Below, piece by piece: positions 1 through 5,642 of a stretch of 7,102 nt of DNA. The first letter of the stretch is position 1. Each line of letters starts with the position of its first letter. The position numbers and the translations under genes were made by a program. Where the stretch lies: NCBI GenBank assembly GCA_945937975.1, contig CAMEUD010000061.1, positions 1 through 7,102 on the forward strand, read 5' to 3'. Source of the stretch: an uncultured Clostridia bacterium. GTDB taxonomy: Bacteria > Bacillota > Clostridia > Christensenellales > UBA1242. The notes beneath the pieces were generated by a model. That model made no database searches. It saw nothing but the letters and a program-made list of their open reading frames with translations, and was not told the DNA's origin.

Positions 1-963
1 TCTCATCACTGTTCCACTTTGGGTCAATCCTTTAATTTCAAGATTGAATATTCCGTCAAGAGTTGGAACTTCAACACTTCCACCCAAAATAAGAGTTGTG
101 AATGGTACAAAAACATCTAAATACAAGTCATTACCTTTTCTTGTAAGTAACTTGTCAGGAGCAACTGTTATCCTTATGTTAAGGTCGCCATTTTGTCCAC
201 CACCAGTGGTAAGTGGAGCATTACCTTGACCACTCATACGCAGAATTTGGTCATCATCAATTCCACCAGGAACTTTGATTTGAACAGATTTTTGAACTCT
301 CTTGTAACCCCTACCACTGCAAGAATCACATTTTTCTTTGATAATTTTACCTGTTCCACCACATTTTTGACAAGCACCTTCACGAATAGTTGTTCCAAAA
401 ATTGTGTTTTGTTGGTATCTTACTCTGCCCATACCTTTACAATCTGGACAAACAGAATATTCTTTTCCACCTTTTGCACCTGTGCCATTACAATCACTGC
501 AAGTTTCATATTTATTTATTGTAATATTTTTTGTAACACCTTCACACGCTTCTTTGAGTGTTATTGTCATTGAAACATTTATATCTTCGCCACGATACAC
601 TTGTCTTCTTGAACTTCTGCCACTTCCACCACCAAAAGCTGAGAAAATGTCACCAAAAATATCTCCAAAATCACCAGAGAAATCAAAGCCACCACCCATA
701 TTTGATGCACCACTGCCACCACCAAATCCAGAGAATTGTGGGCCATCTGCACTACCAAATTGGTCATAATTGCTCTTTTTTTGTGGGTCAGACAAAACTT
801 CATAGGCTTCGTTTACTTCCTTAAACTTGTCTGCTGCTTCGGGATTATCTTTGTTTAGGTCTGGGTGATACTTTTTTGCCATTTTTCTATATGCTGATTT
901 TATTTCATCTGCTGACGCACTTTTATCAATACCCAAAATTGCATAATAATCTTTATTAGCCAT
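1..963 (-). CDS. dnaJ: DnaJ (Hsp40) co-chaperone, 3' end cut by window edge
   Basis: Cytoplasmic J-domain co-chaperone. It delivers unfolded clients to DnaK and stimulates DnaK ATP hydrolysis. I translated the reverse strand from the ATG at 963: the frame stays open through position 1, giving 321 codons, and about 50-60 C-terminal residues should lie outside the window. Domains seen: J domain at about residues 4-68 with the essential HPD at 33-35; a Gly/Phe-rich linker at about 69-115; then four complete CxxCxGxG zinc-binding repeats starting at Cys155, Cys172, Cys198 and Cys212; then the start of the client-binding beta domain. This is the full type I (DnaJA) architecture with no missing zinc ligand. 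The start is supported by AAGGAG 6 nt upstream. It is the last visible gene of the hrcA operon, 62 bp after dnaK, with a hairpin in the gap. No frameshift was found. Confidence 0.97.
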   Translation of the reverse strand, partial: MANKDYYAILGIDKSASADEIKSAYRKMAKKYHPDLNKDNPEAADKFKEVNEAYEVLSDPQKKSNYDQFGSADGPQFSGFGGGSGASNMGGGFDFSGDFGDIFGDIFSAFGGGSGRSSRRQVYRGEDINVSMTITLKEACEGVTKNITINKYETCSDCNGTGAKGGKEYSVCPDCKGMGRVRYQQNTIFGTTIREGACQKCGGTGKIIKEKCDSCSGRGYKRVQKSVQIKVPGGIDDDQILRMSGQGNAPLTTGGGQNGDLNIRITVAPDKLLTRKGNDLYLDVFVPFTTLILGGSVEVPTLDGIFNLEIKGLTQSGTVMR

Positions 964-987
964 ACATTTCTCCTTTTACAAAATTAA

Positions 988-1009
988 AGCCTACCTATCG
1001 TGGTAGGCT
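988..1009 (-). terminator. Hairpin in the dnaK-dnaJ gap (attenuator or processing site)
   Basis: A perfect 8-bp inverted repeat: AGCCTACC (988-995) pairs with GGTAGGCT (1002-1009) around a 6-nt loop. On the transcribed minus strand it sits 16 nt after the dnaK stop and is followed by a mixed T-rich stretch (TTTAATTTT), then the dnaJ ribosome site. The U tract is interrupted, so complete termination is unlikely. Partial termination, or mRNA processing or stabilisation that would set DnaJ below DnaK, are the plausible roles. The structure is seen directly; the role is inferred. Confidence 0.55.
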
Positions 1010-1025
1010 AAAATTTTATTTAGAT

Positions 1026-2849
1026 TTATTTCTTGTCGTCATCAACAACAACTTCTGGGTCAGTTCCATCGTTTGAGCCATTATTGTTATTATCTCCATT
1101 ACCTTCTGGTTGTGCATTTTGATACATCTTTACAATAATAGGTTCAACTTTCTTTGTAAGTTCTTCACTTACTTTTTTAACTTCTTCAATGTCATTTAAG
1201 TCTTGACCTTTCTTTGCTTCTGCGATTGCATCTTCAACAGTTTTCTTGTCTTCTTCACTTAATTTGCTTTCGCTGTCTTTTACAAGTTTTTCAAGTTGAT
1301 ATACTTTGTTATCAAGTTCGTTTTTAGCATCAATAAGTTCACGACGCTTTTTATCTTCTGCTTCATTTTGTTCAGCTTCTTTAACAGCTTTGTTGATTTC
1401 TTCTTCTGTTAAGTTGCTTGAAGCAGTTATTGTAATTGATTGTTCCTTGTTTGTTCCAAGGTCTTTTGCACTAACATGAACAATACCGTTTGCATCAATA
1501 TCAAATGTAACTTCAATTTGTGGAACACCTCTTGGTGCTGGTGGAATATCTGTTAATTGGAATCTTCCAAGAGTTTTGTTTTGTGCAGCAAATTCTCTTT
1601 CACCTTGAAGAACATGAATATCAACACCTGCTTGGTTATCTGTTGCAGTTGAGAATACTTGTGATTTCTTTGTAGGAATTGTTGTGTTACGGTTAATAAG
1701 TTTTGTAAATACTCCACCTAATGTTTCAATACCAAGTGAAAGTGGTGTAACATCAAGTAAAAGTACATCTTTAACTTCACCAGCAAGAACACCTGCTTGA
1801 ATTGAAGCACCGATAGCAACACATTCATCAGGGTTAATACCTTTGAATGGTTCTTTTCCTGTGAATTCCTTTACTCTTTCATAAACTGCTGGAATACGAG
1901 TTGAACCACCAACAAGTATAACTTTTGCAATATCATTTATAGAAAGTTTCGCATCTGCAAGTGCTCTCTTTGTACATTCAATTGTTTTGTCAATGTAATC
2001 AGATGTAATAGAGTCAAATTGTGCTCTTGTTAAATCATATTCCAAGTGTTTTGGACCTGTTGCATCTGCACTAATGAATGGAAGTGAGATTGTTGTTTTT
2101 GGAGTTGCAGAAAGTTCAATTTTTGCTTTTTCTGCTGCTTCTTTTAATCTTTGCATTGCAAGTTTGTCTGTTGACAAATCAATGTTGTTCTTTTCTTTAA
2201 AATCTTTAACAAGAAGGTCAATAATTCTGTTATCAAAATCATCACCACCAAGTCTTGTATCACCATTTGTTGATAATACTTCAAATACGCCATCACCAAT
2301 TTCCAAGATAGATACATCGAATGTACCACCACCAAGGTCATAAACCAAAATCTTTTGGTTACTATTTTCGCCCTTATCAAGACCATAAGCAAGAGCAGCA
2401 GCTGTTGGTTCGTTTATAATACGAAGAACTTCCAAGCCTGCAATTTTACCAGCATCTTTTGTTGCTTGTCTTTGAGCATCGTTAAAGTATGCAGGTACAG
2501 TGATAACTGCTTGTGTAACTTTTTCACCAAGATAACTTTCTGCATCTTGTTTTAATTTTGAAAGTATCATTGCTGAAATTTCTTGTGGTGTATATTGTTT
2601 ACCATTTAATGTAACTTTTTCATCTGTACCCATTAATCTTTTAATTGATGTAACAGTGTTTTCGTGGTTTGCAACTGCTTGACGCTTTGCAACTTTTCCT
2701 ACCAATTTTTCACCATCTTTTGTAAATGCAACAACTGATGGAGTTGTTCTATCTCCTTCTGCGTTTGCTATAACGGTAGGTTTACCACCTTCCATAACTG
2801 CAACACATGAGTTTGTTGTTCCTAAATCAATACCAATAATTTTTGCCAT
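1026..2849 (-). CDS. dnaK: DnaK, Hsp70 molecular chaperone
   Basis: ATP-driven cytoplasmic chaperone that binds exposed hydrophobic peptide segments. DnaJ triggers its hydrolysis and GrpE resets it. It is 607 residues and complete. The nucleotide-binding domain (about 1-360) has the three Hsp70 signatures: IDLGTTNS at 7-14, DLGGGTFDVS at 171-180, and VILVGGSTRIPAV at about 310-322. Lys70 (SIKRLMG) and Thr176 match the catalytic Lys70 and Thr199 of the E. coli protein. The conserved linker DVLLLDVTPLSLG is at 361-373, followed by the substrate-binding beta domain, a charged helical lid (about 480-575) and a Gly/Asn/Asp-rich tail ending in DDDKK. The roughly 23-residue insert found near residue 80 in Gram-negative DnaK is absent, as in Gram-positive bacteria. 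It starts 3 nt after the grpE stop, with its ribosome site inside the end of grpE. Confidence 0.99.
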   Translation of the reverse strand: MAKIIGIDLGTTNSCVAVMEGGKPTVIANAEGDRTTPSVVAFTKDGEKLVGKVAKRQAVANHENTVTSIKRLMGTDEKVTLNGKQYTPQEISAMILSKLKQDAESYLGEKVTQAVITVPAYFNDAQRQATKDAGKIAGLEVLRIINEPTAAALAYGLDKGENSNQKILVYDLGGGTFDVSILEIGDGVFEVLSTNGDTRLGGDDFDNRIIDLLVKDFKEKNNIDLSTDKLAMQRLKEAAEKAKIELSATPKTTISLPFISADATGPKHLEYDLTRAQFDSITSDYIDKTIECTKRALADAKLSINDIAKVILVGGSTRIPAVYERVKEFTGKEPFKGINPDECVAIGASIQAGVLAGEVKDVLLLDVTPLSLGIETLGGVFTKLINRNTTIPTKKSQVFSTATDNQAGVDIHVLQGEREFAAQNKTLGRFQLTDIPPAPRGVPQIEVTFDIDANGIVHVSAKDLGTNKEQSITITASSNLTEEEINKAVKEAEQNEAEDKKRRELIDAKNELDNKVYQLEKLVKDSESKLSEEDKKTVEDAIAEAKKGQDLNDIEEVKKVSEELTKKVEPIIVKMYQNAQPEGNGDNNNNGSNDGTDPEVVVDDDKK

Positions 2850-2852
2850 AGT

Positions 2853-3446
2853 TTACTTTTCCTCCTTTAATTTGTTAACTATAACTTGACTATATTTAAT
2901 TATTTTATCTCCCAATCTGTAACCTGCTTGATATTCTTCTAACACTATATTATCTGGCTTTGTTTTATCTTCCATAACCATCAAACAATGATGTAGGTTT
3001 GGGTCAAACTGTTTGCCGATTGTTTCAATTTTTTCAACACCCAATTCTTTGAGTGAAGAACGAATCTGGTCTTCAAGCATCTCAATGCCCTTCCTCGAGT
3101 TGTCATCAGAAATCATTTCTTTTGCCTTTTTGAATACATCAAGACAAGGAATAAAAATTTCAACTGCTTGAGTTACACCATCAAGTTTTGCTTGTTTTAT
3201 GCTTTCAGCCGTTCGTTTGCGATAATTATCAAAATCTGCTTGAATTATTCTTGCCATATTAAGATATTCATCTGCCAAATTTTTTTCTGGCTGTTTTGCT
3301 TCAACCTTTGATTCTTCTTTTTTGTTTTCTATGTTGTCTTGTTGAACTTTTTGTTCTTCAGTTTGCTTTTTGTCTTCATCTTTAACAAAAGGCTCAACAG
3401 TGTAATCTTTTTTATTTTCTTCGGATTTTGTTTTCTTGTAAGCCAT
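2853..3446 (-). CDS. grpE: GrpE, nucleotide exchange factor for DnaK
   Basis: Homodimeric cytoplasmic co-chaperone that opens the DnaK nucleotide cleft and releases ADP, completing the DnaK/DnaJ cycle. It is 197 residues. Residues 1-55 are highly charged (Lys/Glu-rich) and probably disordered. A long helix expected to form the dimeric coiled coil runs over about 56-112. The C-terminal beta-wing domain follows, with the family-typical GKQFDPNLHHCLM (144-156) and EEYQAGYRLGDKIIKYSQVIV-type ending (170-190). A TTG lies one codon upstream of the ATG at 3446. I chose ATG because the AGGAG site is 6 nt from it but only 3 nt from the TTG. That ribosome site overlaps the hrcA stop codon (TAGGAG), so the two genes are probably translationally coupled across a 9-nt gap. 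Confidence 0.97.
   Translation of the reverse strand: MAYKKTKSEENKKDYTVEPFVKDEDKKQTEEQKVQQDNIENKKEESKVEAKQPEKNLADEYLNMARIIQADFDNYRKRTAESIKQAKLDGVTQAVEIFIPCLDVFKKAKEMISDDNSRKGIEMLEDQIRSSLKELGVEKIETIGKQFDPNLHHCLMVMEDKTKPDNIVLEEYQAGYRLGDKIIKYSQVIVNKLKEEK
2861..2868 (-). promoter_or_regulatory. dnaK ribosome binding site inside grpE
   Basis: On the minus strand AAAGGAGG lies 11 nt before the dnaK ATG and overlaps the last codons of grpE. The match to the 16S anti-SD sequence is near perfect, but the spacing is longer than usual. The overlap suggests coupled translation, with ribosomes finishing grpE able to restart on dnaK. Confidence 0.8.
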
Positions 3447-3455
3447 CAAATTCTC

Positions 3456-4451
3456 CTATTCTCTTTTTAATTCACTCATAACAATATTCAAGGCTTGAGC
3501 AATGTTTGCATAGTCCATTCTGTCTGGACCAATTACTGCAATAGATGCAACTGGCGTACCTTTTATCACTATTGGTGCAGTGATAAGTGCACAACCTTCC
3601 ATTTTTTCATCTTCATCGCCAATCTTTACTGTTATGTGGTCGGCTTTTGTGTCAATTTGATTAAGTAGTTCTTCCTTATCGCCAAGAAGTGTTAATATTT
3701 TTTTTGTTTGCTTTACACTTCGCTTTTCATTTTCATCAAGAATGTTTACTGCACTTTCTCCACGAATATCAATGTTTTGTTTTGTTACAAACCTTCTCAT
3801 ACTTTCAAGTAACCCACTTACTAAGGATTGAAAGTTTTGAACTTCTCCCAAACTTTTGGCAAGTGTATCACCAGAAAGCATTTCTCCTATTGTTTGACCA
3901 TAAAATTTCCTTGTCAAAAACGCTGACGCATCATCGCAAACTTTTTCGCTTGCATTTGTTTGCATAGAATTTTTAACAATTCCACTTTTTGTTCTAAACA
4001 ACACAAGAGCTTCATTGTCAATGAGTGGAATTATTTTCACTTCTTCAATTACCAATTTATCATAGCCATTTGTAACCATAACTGTTGGATAATTTGTTGC
4101 TTTGGAAATAATTTCAGCAATTCCTGATAAAATTTGTGTAAGTGAAGATGTTTCATTATCAAGCATTGTTTTTACTTTGTTTAATTTTTCTTCACTAACT
4201 TCAAAATCTTCAAGCAAAGTGGAAACATAATATTTATAACCTTCGGCTGTAGGAATTCTACCACCAGAAGTATGAAGTTGTTTTAAATATCCCATACTTT
4301 CAAGAGCATTAAGTTCATTTCTCAATGTTGCAGTGCTAACTTTTGGTATATATCTTTCTTGCACATTCGCACTAGTTATTGGTGCTGCGTCTTTAATATA
4401 ATCTTCAATAACGCTTGTTAGTATAAAATGTTTTCTTTCACTTAACTTCAT
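3456..4451 (-). CDS. hrcA: HrcA, heat-inducible transcription repressor
   Basis: Repressor that binds CIRCE operators and shuts off class I heat-shock genes. In this family its activity depends on the GroE chaperonin, which senses unfolded protein. It is 331 residues, a normal length. The N-terminal winged-helix DNA-binding domain (about 1-80) contains the signature stretch around residues 37-76, with STATLRNELNALESMGYL followed by TSGGRIPTAEGYKYYV. The rest is the GAF-like dimerisation region with the usual C-terminal PDRMDYANI-type motif near 310-317. The ATG at 4451 is supported by AAAGGGGG about 5 nt upstream. It is the first gene of the operon, and the operator upstream (4481-4507) makes it autoregulated. 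The stop is TAG and grpE follows after 9 nt. Confidence 0.97.
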   Translation of the reverse strand: MKLSERKHFILTSVIEDYIKDAAPITSANVQERYIPKVSTATLRNELNALESMGYLKQLHTSGGRIPTAEGYKYYVSTLLEDFEVSEEKLNKVKTMLDNETSSLTQILSGIAEIISKATNYPTVMVTNGYDKLVIEEVKIIPLIDNEALVLFRTKSGIVKNSMQTNASEKVCDDASAFLTRKFYGQTIGEMLSGDTLAKSLGEVQNFQSLVSGLLESMRRFVTKQNIDIRGESAVNILDENEKRSVKQTKKILTLLGDKEELLNQIDTKADHITVKIGDEDEKMEGCALITAPIVIKGTPVASIAVIGPDRMDYANIAQALNIVMSELKRE

Positions 4452-4480
4452 TGCTTCCCCCTTTTAGTAAATTTTGATTG

Positions 4481-4507
4481 CTAGCACTCTCTATTTGATT
4501 GTGCTAG
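4481..4507 (-). promoter_or_regulatory. CIRCE operator (HrcA binding site)
   Basis: A 9-9-9 arrangement, CTAGCACTC / 9-nt spacer / TTGTGCTAG on the plus strand, compared with the family consensus TTAGCACTC-N9-GAGTGCTAA. One arm differs from consensus only at the outer base. The other differs at the outer base and at the two inner bases. The paired outer C/G change is symmetric, so GCTAGCAC and GTGCTAGC still form a perfect repeat (9 bp counting T4479/A4509). It lies at the expected transcription start and in the hrcA leader, the usual location for repression. Confidence 0.93.
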
Positions 4508-4511
4508 CACT

Positions 4512-4540
4512 ATTATATTCATAGTCTATTCATTTGTCAA
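4512..4540 (-). promoter_or_regulatory. Housekeeping-sigma promoter of the heat-shock operon
   Basis: On the minus strand a perfect -35 TTGACA (4535-4540) and a perfect -10 TATAAT (4512-4517) are separated by 17 nt. Transcription should start near 4505, inside the CIRCE, leaving a leader of about 54 nt before hrcA. A consensus promoter held down by HrcA is the classic class I heat-shock design. No other convincing promoter was seen inside the operon. Confidence 0.93.
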
Positions 4541-4585
4541 CTACTTTATGCAAAATTTTTAAAATATTTTCATACAGTATTAAAT

Positions 4586-4620
4586 AAAAAATGAGATTAA
4601 TAATCTCAAATCTCATTTTT
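4586..4620 (-). terminator. Bidirectional hairpin terminator upstream of the heat-shock promoter
   Basis: AAAAATGAGATT (4587-4598) pairs perfectly with AATCTCATTTTT (4609-4620) over 12 bp with a 10-nt loop. Read on the minus strand the stem runs into a six-T tract; on the plus strand it is followed by TTTTTATTCTTTTT. The loop contains another AATCTC (4602-4607) that can pair with the same left arm, giving a competing 6-bp hairpin with a 3-nt loop. It would stop minus-strand transcripts from 4685-4996 before they enter the heat-shock promoter. The stem is AT-rich, so strength is uncertain. Confidence 0.7.
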
Positions 4621-4684
4621 ATTCTTTTTATTAATGATGACTTCCAAAAAAGATGTAAATGTATATAATGCTGTTATTCAATTT

Positions 4685-4996
4685 TTATATTTTTGAGAAG
4701 TAACACCAATTTCCCCCAAAACCATTGCCAGGAAAATTATCATATCTTCCGAAATCTATTATCAATTCCAATCTAATTAAATTTGTTTCCTCATTCTTAA
4801 TTCTAATAAACAATTCTAGATAATTGCAATTTTTTGTGTTCCCAATATCCCACAAACTAGGATCATTTGTATTATTACTTTTTACTTCATAACTTAATAT
4901 ATCATTATATTTTACTATTATATAGACAGCACTATTTTTAGCGTAAGTCAAGTATTTTACATTGAATTTAGTGTAAAAATATATTAATGAAAACAT
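4685..4996 (-). CDS. Hypothetical protein, possibly a 3' remnant
   Basis: A 103-codon frame with no family I recognise. The second half (about residues 30-103) has a protein-like composition, with alternating hydrophobic and charged residues and aromatic-rich segments (LWDIGN, NWCYFSKI). The first 20 residues look like translated AT-rich promoter DNA. The only ATG (4996) has no ribosome site and lies inside the divergent HTH gene. The frame upstream hits a stop at 5018-5020. A terminator lies about 65 bp downstream. The last 45 residues can be aligned by eye with the end of the lipoprotein at 5643-6257 (shared pattern IR...N...I-D/E ... GN...Y/F-S-K). It may therefore be the broken tail of a paralogue rather than an intact gene. 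That alignment is weak and unscored. Confidence 0.35.
   Translation of the reverse strand: MFSLIYFYTKFNVKYLTYAKNSAVYIIVKYNDILSYEVKSNNTNDPSLWDIGNTKNCNYLELFIRIKNEETNLIRLELIIDFGRYDNFPGNGFGGNWCYFSKI
4955..4978. promoter_or_regulatory. Candidate operator upstream of the HTH gene
   Basis: TTTTACA (4955-4961) and TGTAAAA (4972-4978) form a perfect 7-bp inverted repeat with a 10-nt spacer, ending 8 bp before the HTH start codon. In addition TTTAGCGTAA (4937-4946) recurs as TTTAGTGTAA (4967-4976), exactly 30 bp apart or about three helical turns. A dyad this close to the start of a Cro/C1-type regulator is what autoregulation would look like. The repeats are seen; the binding is inferred, and AT-rich DNA yields such repeats by chance fairly often. 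Confidence 0.35.
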
Positions 4997-5193
4997 TTGG
5001 AGAGAACTTAAAAGAAATTAGACAATCTTGCAAATTAAGTCAAAAAAAATTTGCTGAATTAATGAATACTAGTCAACAAAGAGTGAGTGAATGGGAAACA
5101 AATAAAGTTGAACCCACTTTATATAACATTATAAAAATGACAAAAATTCTTAATGTAACATTTGAAGATTTAATTGAAAATATCTCCTTATAA
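4987..5193 (+). CDS. Small HTH (Cro/C1, XRE-family) transcriptional regulator
   Basis: A 68-residue protein that is almost entirely one helix-turn-helix DNA-binding domain. The opening MKTFGENLKEIRQ is typical of family starts. LSQKKFAELMNTSQQRVSEW (residues 17-36) covers the HTH, with the recognition helix at about 29-38, and VEPTLYNIIKMTKILNVTFEDL completes the five-helix bundle. No sensor or dimerisation domain follows, so it may act as a simple dimer. The start is fixed by homology rather than by translation signals, because no Shine-Dalgarno sequence precedes the ATG. The leader is AT-rich, and initiation may be weak or leaderless. It faces away from the heat-shock operon and is followed after 52 nt by a cysteine-rich small gene that it may regulate or be cotranscribed with. 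Its target is unknown. Confidence 0.88.
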   Translation: MKTFGENLKEIRQSCKLSQKKFAELMNTSQQRVSEWETNKVEPTLYNIIKMTKILNVTFEDLIENISL

Positions 5194-5245
5194 AATTTTT
5201 GTATATTTCTATTTTTTCTCCACACAATAGACTTGGAGGTTAAAA

Positions 5246-5413
5246 ATGGAAAAATACAAACCAGGTGAACAAGCACCAGAATCAGGAAATTACGATTGCT
5301 ATGACAGTGAATGTCGTTGTGGTGGCAGTGTTTATCTTGAAAAAGGTCAAAGATTTCCTGCTACTCAACATAGTGGAAGTTATTATTGCAAATGTGAAAA
5401 AACACAAAATTAA
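5246..5413 (+). CDS. Small cysteine-rich, zinc-ribbon-like protein (55 aa)
   Basis: A short gene with a textbook ribosome site (GGAGG at 5235-5239, 6 nt before the ATG). The sequence begins MEKYKPGEQAPESGNY. It has Cys at 18, 23 and 25 (CYDSECRCGG), then a middle LEKGQRFPAT, then Cys48 and Cys50 (YYCKC). The framework PG-x2-AP-x-SG-x-Y, cysteine knuckle, L-x2-G-x2-FP, second cysteine pair resembles the small YjzC-like/zinc-ribbon proteins of Bacillota. That assignment is from memory of the pattern. The five cysteines suggest binding of one zinc ion, probably structural. No signal peptide or membrane segment is present. It lies 52 nt after the HTH gene on the same strand and ends 24 nt before a strong terminator. 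Its function is unknown. Confidence 0.85.
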   Translation: MEKYKPGEQAPESGNYDCYDSECRCGGSVYLEKGQRFPATQHSGSYYCKCEKTQN

Positions 5414-5437
5414 CTTACAATAACTTCGTTTACTGAC

Positions 5438-5488
5438 AAAAAACCACCACAGTCATTTAGGAAACTAAACTCCTGCGGTGGCTTTTTT
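5438..5488 (+). terminator. Strong bidirectional Rho-independent terminator with GAAA tetraloop
   Basis: CCACC (5444-5448) pairs with GGTGG (5477-5481). After one A-C mismatch CAG pairs with CTG, then a 3x3 internal loop, then TTTAG pairs with CTAAA closed by a GAAA tetraloop (5461-5464). Six A residues (5438-5443) and six T residues (5483-5488) flank the stem, so it works on either strand. It ends the small cysteine-rich gene on the plus strand and can also stop transcripts from the convergent lipoprotein gene. Confidence 0.93.
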
Positions 5489-5642
5489 ATCGAGCCTTGT
5501 TCTTGTAGTTAATTTTGTGTTTTTATCATCACATCAACCCTTTGCCCACTTTGACGGACAAAGGAGAAATCTCATATATTTTTTAAATAAACATTTCAAG
5601 TTAATAACATACTTACAAAAAATTCCTTCTACCAAAACTACC
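5489..5642. other. Non-coding spacer between convergent genes
   Basis: Between the strong terminator and the lipoprotein stop codon I find no gene with a ribosome site, no tRNA and no other clear signal, apart from the palindrome at 5539-5564. Short open stretches across the palindrome on both strands lack starts and are about 20 codons long. Confidence 0.6.
5539..5564. repeat. Imperfect GC-richer palindrome in the convergent intergenic region
   Basis: CCTTTGCCC (5539-5547) pairs with GGACAAAGG (5556-5564), 8 of 9 positions, around an 8-nt loop. The loop contains a second CTTTG (5549-5553) that can compete for the same CAAAG (5559-5563). Neither strand shows a T tract after the stem, so it is not a normal intrinsic terminator. 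Its G+C content is about half, clearly above the surrounding spacer. It may be a copy of a dispersed palindromic repeat; one copy alone cannot show that. Confidence 0.4.

Noticed and set aside
193..573. Plus-strand open frame opposite dnaJ, with others at 404-769 and 558-824 and a shifted minus-strand one at 579-803
   Set aside because: They lie over the secure dnaJ frame, have no ribosome sites, and their low-complexity Ser/Thr/Pro/His composition is that of an antisense shadow.
579..830. GGT/GGA-rich repeats in dnaJ as a possible tandem repeat element
   Set aside because: They encode the normal Gly/Phe-rich linker of DnaJ.
2074..2555. Open frames in other phases across dnaK (2074-2343, 2355-2555, and 2144-2392 on the minus strand)
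   Set aside because: They are fully contained in the unambiguous dnaK gene, with no translation signals and no recognisable protein.
3447..3449. TTG start for grpE one codon upstream of the ATG
   Set aside because: Only 3 nt separate it from the AGGAGA site; the ATG at 3444-3446 has normal spacing.
3689..3967. Plus-strand open frame opposite hrcA
   Set aside because: It is antisense to conserved hrcA, with a biased Phe/Leu/His composition and no ribosome site.
4917..4951. TTGACT and TATAAT on the minus strand upstream of the 4685-4996 frame body
   Set aside because: The spacing is 23 nt, too long for a normal promoter, and it would start transcription inside the frame.
5073..5276. Minus-strand open frame across the HTH gene and the start of the cysteine-rich gene
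   Set aside because: It overlaps two better-supported plus-strand genes and has no ribosome site.
5500..5575. Short open stretches of about 20 codons across the palindrome on each strand
   Set aside because: They have no start codon with a ribosome site, and their readability on both strands comes from the palindrome.
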